Shown here piece after piece: positions 54,420 to 64,000 of a stretch of DNA of 64,000 nt. The translations under genes and the position numbers were made by a program. The notes beneath the pieces are model-generated. The model was not told the DNA's origin. It saw only the letters and a program-made list of their open reading frames with translations, and did not search any database. This DNA is from Boswellia sacra (lineage: Eukaryota; Streptophyta; Magnoliopsida; Sapindales; Burseraceae): assembly GCA_013180625.2 (NCBI GenBank), contig SNVD02013146.1:1-64000 (forward strand), read 5' to 3'. Positions within the stretch are counted from its first letter, which is position 1. Every line of letters begins with the position of its first letter.

Positions 54420-56001
54420 AAACTAGATCTTCTTTTAAGAACTTTTGTAATCATTTTGCTTTTGTCTCTCAATTTGAACCAAAATCTTTTAAAGAAGCCG
54501 AAAATGACGAAAGTTGGATTTTAGCTATGCAAGAAGAATTGAATCAATTTGAGAGAAATCAAGTTTGGGAATTAGTCCCTAGACCTAAAAATCATTCTAT
54601 TATAGGCACTAAATGGATTTTTAGAAATAAAGTAGATGAAAATGGCACCATTATTAGAAACAAAGCTAGACTTGTTGCTCAAGGATACAATCAAGAAGAA
54701 GGTATTGATTATGAGGAAACCTTTGCACCGGTTGCTAGATTAGAATCCATTAGAATGTTGTGTGCATTTGCATGTTATAAAAATTTTACATTATATCAAA
54801 TGGATGTCAAAAGTGCATTTTTAAATGGTTTACATTATGGAGGAAGTATATGTAGAGCAACCTCTTGGTTTTCAAAATCATGATTTTCCAAACCATGTTT
54901 TCAAACTCAAAAAGGCACTTTATGGCTTGAAACAAGCACCAAGAGCATGGTATGATAGATCGAGCAAATTTCTCATTGATAATGGTTTCGAAATGAAAAA
55001 AGTTGATACTACTCTTTTTGTTAAACAAAAAATGATGATTTATTAATTGTTCAAATCTATGTTGATGATATTATATTTGGTGCTACTAATGTCTCTATGT
55101 GTGAGGAATTTTCCAAGTGCATGCAACAAGAATTTGAAATGAGCTTAATGGGAGAATTAAATTTCTTCCTTGGACTTCAAATCAAGCAATCAATAGATGG
55201 GATCTTCATTAATCAAGCTAAATACACAAGAGATCTTCTCAAGAAGTTTGGCATGGATAATTCAAGGACATATAACACACCTATGGTACATTAACCAAGC
55301 TTGACAAAGATGAGAAAGGAAAAGATGTTGAGGTAACAAAATATCGAGGTATGATTGGCTCTCTTTTGTATTTAACTGCTAGTAGACCTGATATTATGTT
55401 TAGTGTGTGTATGTGTGCTAGATTTCAATCTTGTCCAAAGGAATCTCACCTTAAAGCTGTCAAAAGGATATTTAGATATCTTCTTGGAACCATAAATCTA
55501 GGTCTTTGGTATCCTAAGTGTGATAATTTTGATCTAATTAGTTATTCCGATGCGGACTTTGCTGGAAGTCTTCTTGATAGAAAGAGCACTAGTGGCTCTT
55601 GCCATTTTCTAGGACATGCATTAGTCTCATGGTTTAGTAGAAACAAAATTCTGTTGCCTTATCAACCGCGGAAGCCGAGTATATTGCAGTAGGAAGTTGT
55701 TGTGCACAATCTCTTTGGATGAAACAAATTTTAAAAGATTATGGTGTGGCATTTGATCATATTCCCATCAAATGTGACAATACAAGTGCCATTAACATTT
55801 CAAAAAAATCCGATACAACACTCTAGGACTAAGCATATAGAGATTAGACATCATTTTATTAGAGATCATGTGCAAAAAGGTAATATTTCTTTAGAATTTG
55901 TTCCCACCGATAAACAATTAGCCGATATATTTACTAAACCCCTTAGTCAAGATAGATTTTGCATAATTAGAAGAGAATTAGGCATGTTGGATATGTTTTA
56001 A
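54416..56001 (+). pseudogene. B reverse transcriptase and RNase H
   Basis: Open from 54416 to 54830 with [28 protein letters not shown] and [12 protein letters not shown]. Frameshifts near 54830 and 55030 break it around [17 protein letters not shown]. The catalytic YVDDIIFGATN is near 55060-55090. RNase H runs from 55351 (GSLLYLTASRPDIMF, SDADFAGSLLDRKSTSG) with further breaks near 55650 and 55800, ending QLADIFTKPLSQDRF and a stop at 56001. Confidence 0.88.
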
Positions 56002-56242
56002 TTTTGCTTTAATAAGATAATCTTTGAATGGTAGCATATGTTAAGGGGGAGAATATATTTAGGGGGAGTAGTTAATTTGATTACATCTTTTTGATGATAA
56101 CAAAAGGGGGAGAAATAGTTGGATTGCTTATATTCATAACAAGTGCCATTCTTTTTGCTTATTGTTGATTTTATTTTCATTCTTGATTTTAGATTATATT
56201 TTAAAGCAATCAATGGTTTGTCATCATCAAAAAGGGGGAGAT
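56002..56242 (+). other. B 3' untranslated region and polypurine tract
   Basis: Short non-coding stretch with repeated aagggggaga motifs (56043, 56063, 56104) and the tract aaaaagggggagat at 56229-56242, adjacent to the 3' LTR. Several purine tracts upstream may be alternative priming sites. Confidence 0.7.
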
Positions 56243-58047
56243 TGTTATCCCTAAGGCTACATGATAATTTTGATGATAACAATACACATTGATTAATTGA
56301 GATTTACTAACATGTTTATTTATGTGCAAGAGTAAGATCATTGAAATAATTTTAAAATCAAGAAGAGCTTATTAAAATGAAGTGTTGAAGCTAAGGAGAA
56401 GACTACATGTTAAAGGCACCAAAGTTTAAGAACAAGGATTGACTCAAGGAATATGACACATGAGCAATGTTCAATCAATTGGTCATATATATCTCTACAA
56501 ATATCAAAATGACGTGATTCTTGAGCCTTTGGAAAGCTTACTCAATTTATAACATTTCATATGTTTTAATGAAATTCAAATTTCAAGTGCAAGGTTGTCC
56601 AAATCATCATGCAAGTTGAAAGACAAATGGAAGCAGCTGACATGAGCACCGAATACTCCTTTGGACATATCTTGAGCTAGAAAAATCAAAATAACTTGAT
56701 TCTTACGGCATTGGAAAGATGACTTAATGACGAACATTTCATATGTTTTGAAAAAATTCAAATTTCAAACAGAAGGCCAACATAATTGACATGCAATTCG
56801 GTGGACTGACATAAAGAATAAAAATCAACTCACATGAGCACCAAATGGTGTTTTGACCATATATTAAGATAGAGATATCCAAATGCTTTGATTCTTAATG
56901 TTTTGGAAAGATTATTCAAATATGCAGATCTTTCATGTTTTGAAGAAATTCAAATTTCAAACGGAATGCTAACATAATTATCATTCAATTTGGTGAACTG
57001 ACACAAGAAAGAAAAATCAAGTCACCTAAGCACCGAATGGTGTTTTGGCCATAACTTGAGCTACAGATATCTAAATGACTTGATTCTTAATGCGTTGGAA
57101 AGCTTATTCAAATGTGAAAATCTTTTATGTTTTGCATATTTTCAAATTTCAAACGAAACATTGACAAAAATGGAGACAATATTACGGTTTTTATGGTGGG
57201 CAGAAAATTTGGAGTTGGTGTCTTCACTTGATTAAGTTCATCTCATTTGCCTATAAAAGGAGCCATTCTCCCATGCATTCAAGTAGTGCAAGAGAAGCAT
57301 TTTATCAAGCAAAAAGTGAGAGAAATATCAACTATAGAGAGCTTTTATATTATTTATCTACTCTTTGAAGAGAGTTACACTTTTGTTGTAAAAATTATCT
57401 TTGTTCTTGTATTGTGGTGAGAGTGAGATATTATTGTAAAGGATAATAGTTATCCTTGAGAGAACTCTTGTTGTGTGTTATCAAGAGTTGAAGGAAGTTG
57501 CCTTGGTGAGGTTGTTCATCAAGAAGAACTCTTGGTGTGGTGTTATCAAGGGTTGAAGGAAGTTGCCTTGGTGAGGTTGTTCATCAAGAAGAACTCTTGG
57601 TGTGGTGTTATCAAGGGTTGAAGGAAGTTGCCTTGGTGAGGTTGTTCATCAAGAAGAACTCTTGGTGTGGTGTTATCAAGAGTTGGAAGAAAAAGTCTTG
57701 GTGAGGTTGTTCATCAAGCAAGTTGTAAAGATTTCTACAACTTAGTGGAAAGCTTAGCTCGTGGAGCTAGGAGCCCGTGGACGTAGGCAAGGTTTGCCGA
57801 ACCACGTAAATTGAGTTTGCACTCTCTCTATCCCTTTCCTCTTTACATTTACTTGCACTTGTGATTGTTCATCATTATTATTCTTTTGATTGCATCTTTG
57901 ATAAATTCTAATTTCATCTTCTTCACCTTCATTCTCAAAGAAAGAGTGAACTAATTTTGATCTTTCAAGAAAAGTTTTCTAAATCCGTTTTAATTAAATA
58001 AAAACCCAATTCACCTCCCCTCTTAGGTTGCCATACCAGGGTCAACA
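56243..58047 (+). mobile_element. B 3' LTR (1805 bp)
   Basis: Begins TGTTATCCCTAAGG and ends ATACCAGGGTCAACA, followed by tcact. Four 65-bp units at about 57500-57715. Confidence 0.9.
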
Positions 58048-58052
58048 TCACT

Positions 58053-59026
58053 ATCATCCCAATTTGTGACTTTCAATGCTTTGGATTTCTTGTTTTGACT
58101 CTTGAAGTAAGGACAATCCTTCTTTACATGTCCCGGTTTCTTGCACTCGTAGCAAATGACTTGATCATTTTTCTTATCTTGCTTTGAGCTTTGCCCTTTG
58201 TACTCTCTTCTAGAATTCTTCTTGAATCCTTGGTTTCTTCTAATCATCCTTTTTAGCTTTCTTATGATGAATGCAAGATCTTCATCATCTCCTTCATCGT
58301 CAGACTCATCATCTTCTTTTGTTGAAGATTTGAAAGCGATATTTTTCTTTTTCTTGAAATCTTCTTCGATCTCCTTCAAGGTGATTTCATGAGTCATGAG
58401 AGAACCCATAAGTTCTTCTAATGGTAGTTTGGTGAAGTCCTTTGCTTCTTGAATTGCCGTCACCTTTGGCTCCCAAGATTTTGGTAGACACCTAAGAATC
58501 TTTCTCACCATTTCAACATTAGAATAAGATTTACCAAGAGATTTCAAAATATTAATAATATCCGTAAATCTAGTAAACATTTCAGAAATTGATACATCCG
58601 ATTTCATCTTAAAAAGCTCATAACTATGAACTAGCATACTAATTTTGGATTCCTTAACTTGACTAGTTCCTTCATGAGTTACTTCAAATGTGTGCCATAT
58701 TTCTTATGCCGTAGAACAAGTAGATATTCTATTAAACTCATTTGTACCTAGAGCACAATATAACACATTAATAGTTTTAGCATTCAAACTCAATTTCTTT
58801 TTATCATCTTCACTAAAATCTTTAGGTTCTTTAAGCATGCATTCCCCATTTTCAATTTTTGTAGGAACAAAAGGTCCTTCCAAAACAGTAGACCACAAAT
58901 CATAATCAAAAGATTTCAAGAAAATACTCATTCTAGTTTTCCAATAAGAGTAATCACTTCATTAAAAAATGGAGGTCTAGAGATAGAAAGTCCCTCAACA
59001 TATGAAGTTGAATTAAAAGTTGCCAT
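58053..59026 (-). pseudogene. A gag N-terminal part
   Basis: Minus strand from ATG at 59026: MSIFLKSFDYDLWSTVLEGPF, KKLSLNAKTINVLYCALG, ISTCSTA, then (58637 downward) MLVHSYELFKMKSDVSISEM, ILRCLPKSWEPKVTAIQEAK and MTHEITLKEIEEDFKKKKNI, ending with the first CCHC knuckle CYECKKPGHVKKDC and NWDDSD. The frame is interrupted at 58052 by B and continues at 49371. Breaks near 58970 and 58700. Confidence 0.88.
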
Positions 59027-59067
59027 AGCTCAAAATCGGTTAAGATTTTAAAAAAATGAGCAACCTT

Positions 59068-59079
59068 GCTCTGATACCA
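59068..59079 (-). other. A primer-binding site, initiator-Met tRNA type
   Basis: On the minus strand TGGTATCAGAGC follows the 5' LTR end by two bases, the standard copia primer site. Confidence 0.9.
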
Positions 59080-59081
59080 CT

Positions 59082-61104
59082 TGTTGACCCAGGTATGGCA
59101 ACCCAAGAGGGGGGGTGAATTGGGTTTTTATTTATCAAAACGGATTTAGAAAACTTTTCTTAAAAGATCAAAATTATATAACTCTTTCTTTGAGAATGAA
59201 GGTGAAGAAGATGAAATTAGAATTTTTCAAAGATGCAATCAAAAGAATAATAATGATGAACAATCACAAGTGCAAGTAAATGTAAAGAGGAAAGGGATAG
59301 AGAGAGTGCAAACTCAATTTACGTGCTTCGGCAAACCTTGCCTACGTCCATAGGCTCCTAGCTCCACGAGCTAAGCTTTCCACTAAGTTGTAGAAATCTT
59401 TACAACTTGCTTGATGAACAACCTCACCAAGACTTTTTCTTCCAACCCTTGATAACACCACACCAATAGTTCTTCTTGATGAACAACCTCACCAAACTTT
59501 CTTCAACCCTTGATAACACTACACCAAGAGTTCTTCTTGATGAACAACCTCACCAAGGCAACTTCCTTCAACTCTTGATAACACCACACCAAGAGTTCTT
59601 GATGAACAACCTCACTAAGGCAACTTCCTTCAACTCTTGATAACACCACACCAAGAGTTCTTGATGAACAACCTCACCAAGGCAACTTCCTTCAACTCTT
59701 GATAACACCACACCAAGAGTTCTTCTTGATGAACAACCTCACCAAGGCAACTTCCTTCAACTCTTGATAACACCACACCAAGAGTTCTTCTTGATGAACA
59801 ACCTCACCAAGGCAACTTCCTTCAACCCTTGATAACACCACACCAAGAGTTATTCTTGATGAACAACCTCACCAAGGAAAGAGTTCTCTCAAGGATAACT
59901 TTTATCCTTTACAAGAAGATCTCACTCTCACCATAATACAAGAACAAAGTAAATTTTTACAACAAAAGTACAACTCTCTTCAAAGAGTAGATAAAGAATA
60001 TTAAACTCTCTAGACTTGATATTTCCCTTTTTTTTTGCTTGATAAAATGCTTCTCTTGCTCTTGCTGAATGCATGGGAGAAGGGCTCCTTTTATAGGCAA
60101 ATGGGAAGAACTTAATCAAGTGAAGACACTAACTCTAAATTTTCTGCCCACTACAAAAACCATAATTTCGTCTGCCATTTTTATCAATGTTCTGTTTAAA
60201 ATTTGAAAATCTGCAAACATAAAAGATCTGTACAATGGAATAACTTTCCAACGCATCAAGAACCAAGTCATTTGGATATCTGTAGCTCAAGATATGGCCA
60301 AAACACCATTTGATGCTCATGTGACTTGATTTTTCTTTCTTGTGTCAGTCCACCAACTTTCATGTGTATTATGTTAGCCTTATGTTTGAAATTTGAATTT
60401 CTTCAAAGAATATGAAATCTGCTCCATTGAATCATCTTTCCAATGCCACAAGAATCAAGTCATTTGGATATCTCTAACTCAAGATATGGACAAAACATCA
60501 TTTGGTGCTCAAATGAGTTGATTTTTCTTCTCTTTGTTAGTCCACCAAATATCATGTCAATTATGTCAGCCTTGCATTTGAAATTTGAATTTATTCAAAA
60601 CATATAAATGTGATTCATTAAGTACTCTTTCCAATGCCATAAGAATCAAGTCATTTTGATTTTTCTAGCTCAAGATATGTCCAAAAGAGTATTTAGTGCT
60701 CATGTTAGCTACTTCCATTTGTTTTTCAAATTTCATGATGATTTGGACAACCTTGCACAACCTTGCACTTGAAATCTGAATTTTTTTAAAACATATGAAA
60801 TGTTATAAATTGAGCAAGCTTTCCAAAGGCTTAAGAATCATATTATTTGGACATCGATAGAGATATATATGACCAATTGATTGAACATTGCTCATCTATC
60901 ACATTCCTTGAGTCAAACCTTGTTCTTAAACTTTGGTGCCTTTAACATGTAGTCTTCTTCTTAGCTTCAACACTTGAGCCTTTTCTTGATTTTATAATTA
61001 TTTCAATGATATTACTCTTGCACATAAATAAACGTGTTAGTAAATGACAATGAATCAATATGTATTGTTATCATCAAAATTATCATGTAGCCTTAGGGCT
61101 AACA
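59082..61104 (-). mobile_element. A 5' LTR (2023 bp) with expanded minisatellite
   Basis: Same TG...CA termini as the other family LTRs, but about 190-220 bp longer because the 65-bp array (59405-59880) has about eight units, some shortened. Differences from A's 3' LTR are many. Right of 61104 the sequence is a different copia LTR remnant with no target duplication. Confidence 0.88.
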
Positions 61105-61470
61105 CTTCATTGTAAAATATTTAAGCTTTGTGAGAGTTCAGATTATACATGACTCATATGTGTTGAGTCTGATATATGAGTGTTAAGTCTATAATAGTCA
61201 TCTTGGTTATGTCTGACGAAGCTAGTGTAGTTAAGTCTGACATATCTGCGACGTACAACATCAAAAGAGTATGTAAAAGATTATGTCTGCAATTGAGGTT
61301 GATCAAGTTTGCATAGATTAGATTAGTGAGTGAGTGAGTTTCTACCACTATAAAAAGTCCTAAGTCGAGTGTAAACATATACGACATAGTGAATTACAAC
61401 TCCTATTACCTATAGATTTAGGCCAGTTTATAGCTGAACCACTTAAAATTCTCTATTCCATCTTTTTTTA
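61105..61470 (+). mobile_element. Fragment of an LTR related to the LTR of element C
   Basis: Several blocks parallel 62040-62190: ccactataaaaagtcctaa versus gcactgtaaaaggtcctaa, tagtgaattacaactc versus tagtgaattgcagctc, and gctgaaccac versus accgaaccacg. It looks like a diverged R-U5 part of a sister LTR, cut at 61105 by element A. Confidence 0.5.
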
Positions 61471-61818
61471 ACTATTTTGGTTATTTTTGTGTTAATTATC
61501 CATATTTGTTAAAACTTATATGTATTATAAAAGGATATCAATTTATTTTCAACAATTAAAAAAAAGTAATTAAATCGAAAGACTTTGGGTTATAAGCTTA
61601 TAATTAATGAAAAATTTATTAAAATTATCTAATCCAATTTTATTTTGCTTCAAATGCTCTAGGAGATTTTGTCCAAGTATACCACTATATAAACAAAGTT
61701 ATTTCTACATAACGGAGTATGCTGATTATGTGGTGTGTTTTGTGAGTTTTTGTTTTGGCATTCCAACAACAAAGGGAGAGAGCTTCAAAGCAGAGAGGAA
61801 CATTTTTATTGTTTTGAT
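61471..61818. other. AT-rich stretch with a possible polypurine tract
   Basis: No coding signal. The caacaaagggagagag block near 61768-61785 resembles the polypurine tract region before a SIRE-type LTR, which would place an LTR start near 61819. Confidence 0.35.
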
Positions 61819-62245
61819 GAGTCCTTGATACATGTATGAGAGATAGAAATCGTACATGAGTTGTTGATTAAGTCTATATGAGTTAGTAGACACTTGGGAT
61901 AACTTGCGAGTGAAGTGTTTATGTAAGTCAGTGTTAGACATCGTTTGTTATGTATAACTTAATAGTGTGTTGTTAAGTTATCTGCGACAGAGAGTGGGTA
62001 GTGTCACTAGAGTTTAAGATCTTTAGAAAGATTTTGTTTTAGAAAGATTAGGTCAGTGTGTGAGGGTGAGTCAGCACTGTAAAAGGTCCTAAAGATTGTA
62101 CAAAAAAGAACTTAGTGAATTGCAGCTCTATAGCTATCCATGGATGTAGGTTTTATAACCGAACCACGTAAAAAATCCTCCTGTACTGATTTACATTACA
62201 GTTTACTATCATATTTCTTATAACTGCATACTTCTAGAACTCTCA
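61819..62245 (+). mobile_element. C 5' LTR, boundary uncertain on the left
   Basis: The right end is fixed by the PBS: it ends gaactctca at 62245, then the initiator-Met primer site tggtatcagagc at 62247-62258. The left boundary (tgttttgatgag near 61819) is a guess based on a TG after a purine tract. The conserved nctgtaaaaggtcc and ttataaccgaaccacg blocks are in the R-U5 part. Confidence 0.55.
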
Positions 62246-62246
62246 G

Positions 62247-62258
62247 TGGTATCAGAGC
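62247..62258 (+). other. C primer-binding site, initiator-Met tRNA type
   Basis: tggtatcagagc, one base after the LTR end; identical to the site of element A. Confidence 0.9.
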
Positions 62259-62284
62259 AGGTCAGTGACAGACAAGTGAAGAAA

Positions 62285-64000
62285 ATGATCACATTGGTCT
62301 GGAAGGATGGAGTTTATTCGCAATGGAGGATCCAGAATACAACCACTATTCTTGATGATAGTAATTACTCATATTGGAAGGTAAGAATGATGATGTATAT
62401 CAAATCTCTTGATGACAGGGCATGGACTAGTGTGCTTAAAGGATGAACACCTCTAACAAAGTTGAATGCTTTTGGTGATTCCGAACCCAAACTTGAGGAT
62501 GAATGGACTGATGAAGAATACCGACGTTCTAGCTGGAATTGAAAGGCTCTCAATGCAATTTTTGATGTAGTGGACCTAAATAATTTCGGACAGATTTCCA
62601 GATGCAAAGTTGCCAAAGAAGCATGGGACATACTTGAGGTAAAACATGAAGGTACAGCATCGGTTAAAAGATCTAAATTGATGAGACTTAATTCTCAATT
62701 TTAAAATTTAATGATGCATGAAGATGAATTGATTTATGAGTTTTACTCTAAGATATGTCATATCACAAATTTGGCATACATGTTTGGAAAAACATTCACT
62801 GATGCAGAAATTGTCAGTAAAATAATTAGGTCTGTCCCAGATAAATTTGAACCTAAAATTTCAACTATTAAGGAAGTTAAGAACACTGATGAGATGAGGG
62901 TTGATGAACTGATTGGCAGTCTCCAAAATTTTGAAATTAATCAAAGTACTAGGAAGCAAAAAGGAAAAAGCATTGCATTCAAAGTGAAAACTGAAAAATC
63001 TGATGATGAAAGTAATGATAAGCTTGATGAAACTGATTCTAAACAGATTGCTTTTCTAACAAGGAAGTATGTCAAGTTCATGAAAAGAAATTTCAGGAAA
63101 AGAATCAAGGAAAGCCATTAAACTCAAGTGATGAAAAATTCAGAAAGTTTAACAAGGAGAATGACAAGAAGAAGCCAAAACAACCTAAAAAGAAATGGCA
63201 GATTTAGTGTTATGGATGTTCTGGTTATGGGCATATTCAGTCTGAATGTGCTAATCTTAAGAAGAAGAACAAATGCCTGAAAACAACCTGGAGCGATGAA
63301 TCAGAATCGAAGTCAGAAGATCAAGATTGCATGAACAATTTTGTTACATTTACTGCATCTGCAGCGGATAAAGGGAAAGCTATTATGTCTAACATAACAG
63401 AAAATTGTAGAACCAGTGTTGATCATTCTGATGAAAAAGATGGACCAGAATACTGTGAAGAGTTGCACGAGACATACAACGCACTCTGTAGTGAATGGCT
63501 GAATCAGAAGGAAGAAATCAAAATCTTGAAGAAGAAGATTGAGGTACTGGAATGTGAAAAATCTTATGCTGAAAATCATATCTCGAAACTGGAGACTGTT
63601 TTGACAGACAAAACAGCATATATTGAGAAAATTGTAACAGAACTGGTTGAAAGCAAAAGGTTCACTGATCAACTCAAAATGGGGGCAGCCAAACTTGATC
63701 AGGTCTTGAGCCTTGGAGGAGACAACTCCAACAAACAAGGATTGGGGTATACAGAAGGTAACATAACATCTTCATCAACAACTATTTTTGTTAAAGCTTC
63801 AACATTAGGTAAGAATTATGAACTTAACTCTTTAAAGTCAAGTCCTAATTCCAAGAGCAATGAGACATTTGTTTCTCCTCTGAGTTCTTTCAAATATAAT
63901 CCTGAAAAGGTAAGGAAATTCATTTCTATTTGTTATTTTTGTGGTAAAAAGGGGCATATTAGACCTAGATGCTTTCAATTGTTAAATCTTTTGCATAAAA
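62285..64000 (+). pseudogene. C: SIRE-like copia gag, running off the window
   Basis: ATG at 62285. It reads TTILDDSNYSYWKVRMMMYI, EAWDILEVKHEGTASVKRSK, LIYEFYSKICHITNLAYMFG, IIRSVPDKFEPKISTIKEVK and VDELIGSLQNFEINQ, then a first CCHC knuckle (CYGCSGYGHIQSEC) near 63210. A coiled-coil stretch (63480-63720) and a second knuckle CYFCGKKGHIRPRC near 63935-63975 follow. Stops include two TGA codons where tryptophan is expected (after VLKG near 62445 and in SWN-K near 62540), a TAA near 62703 and a TAG before the first knuckle. The protease and later parts lie beyond the window. Confidence 0.85.

Larger units (their letters stand above)
49372..58047 (+). mobile_element. B: SIRE-like Ty1/copia element nested in A (8676 bp)
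   Basis: Complete structure: 5' LTR 49372-51178, degraded PBS, gag, protease, integrase, RT, RNase H, polypurine tract and 3' LTR 56243-58047. It is flanked by perfect 5-bp target duplications tcact (49367-49371 and 58048-58052) within the gag of A, in opposite orientation. Coding parts are very similar to A, so the two belong to the same family and B inserted into a relative. Many frameshifts and several stops make it defective. Confidence 0.95.
43534..61104 (-). mobile_element. A: SIRE-like Ty1/copia element, interrupted by element B
   Basis: Minus strand: 5' LTR 61104-59082, PBS, gag, then (after B) gag end, protease, integrase, RT, RNase H, polypurine tract and 3' LTR 45366-43534. Integrase before RT defines copia. 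The outer pentamers atccg (left) and cttca (right) do not match, and left flank (Ogre O2) and right flank (copia LTR remnant) are unrelated, so the element may be a product of recombination between two insertions. Confidence 0.82.

Noticed and set aside
49372..58047. An active, recently inserted retrotransposon
   Set aside because: LTRs have diverged, the primer-binding site is damaged and the polyprotein is broken by several frameshifts.
59405..59880. Regularly spaced repeats resembling a CRISPR array
   Set aside because: Units are contiguous 65-bp minisatellite copies without unique spacers, in a plant LTR.
1..64000. tRNA, rRNA or host protein-coding genes
   Set aside because: Only short tRNA-complementary primer sites were seen; no cloverleaf, no rRNA-like conserved block and no intact non-transposon gene could be supported.

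Overview
This is repeat-dense, AT-rich nuclear DNA of a flowering plant, most likely a eudicot. Nearly all of it is layered LTR retrotransposons in various states of decay, and I see no intact host gene. The plant assignment rests on Athila-like and Tat/Ogre-like Ty3/gypsy elements, SIRE-like and Tork-like Ty1/copia elements, tRNA-Asp and initiator-Met primer-binding sites, a plant mobile domain gene and a captured plant-type LOG (cytokinin-activating enzyme) sequence. All assignments come from reading motifs by eye; no database was searched.

Layout. 1-8305: minus-strand Athila-like gypsy element G1 (5' LTR, PBS, gag, protease, RT, RNase H, integrase, an extra 3' ORF). 8306-36296: plus-strand Tat/Ogre-like element O1, missing its 5' part: integrase remnant, two decayed antisense genes (an unknown gene and a spliced plant-mobile-domain gene), tandem repeats, polypurine tract and 3' LTR. 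Its 3' untranslated region is split by an 18.6 kb composite gypsy element E (15297-33856). E is mainly minus strand and has LTRs in opposite orientation at its two ends, an inverted leader, a captured LOG pseudogene present as an inverted duplication, a decayed pol, and two further nested insertions: an Ogre-type solo LTR at 16227-18145 and a rearranged Athila LTR at 27530-30683. 36297-38770: Tork-like copia 3' fragment and a truncated Ogre LTR. 38771-43533: second Ogre-like fragment O2 (gag, protease, start of RT), interrupted by a copia solo LTR. 43534-61104: minus-strand SIRE-like copia element A, with a same-family plus-strand element B (49372-58047) inserted in its gag between perfect TCACT target duplications. 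61105-64000: LTR remnants and the gag of a third copia element (C) that runs off the window.

How the parts relate. No single pathway is encoded; the window is a record of insertions. Inferred order: O1, then E into O1, then the Ogre solo LTR and Athila LTR into E; separately O2, then a copia solo LTR into O2, and element A followed by B into A. G1 abuts O1 internal sequence, but its left end lies outside the window. All pol reading frames carry stops or frameshifts. Several stops replace expected tryptophans (TGG to TGA or TAG), as expected from C-to-T decay of methylated DNA.

Most unusual features: (i) a retro-copied LOG sequence captured by a gypsy element and then duplicated as a roughly 95% identical inverted repeat of about 314 bp; (ii) a gypsy insertion whose two outer ends are both U3 ends; (iii) an Athila LTR containing an inverted piece of its own element, all inside one target duplication; (iv) an intron-containing plant mobile domain gene antisense to an Ogre element; (v) a cysteine-containing 3' ORF conserved between two different gypsy elements.
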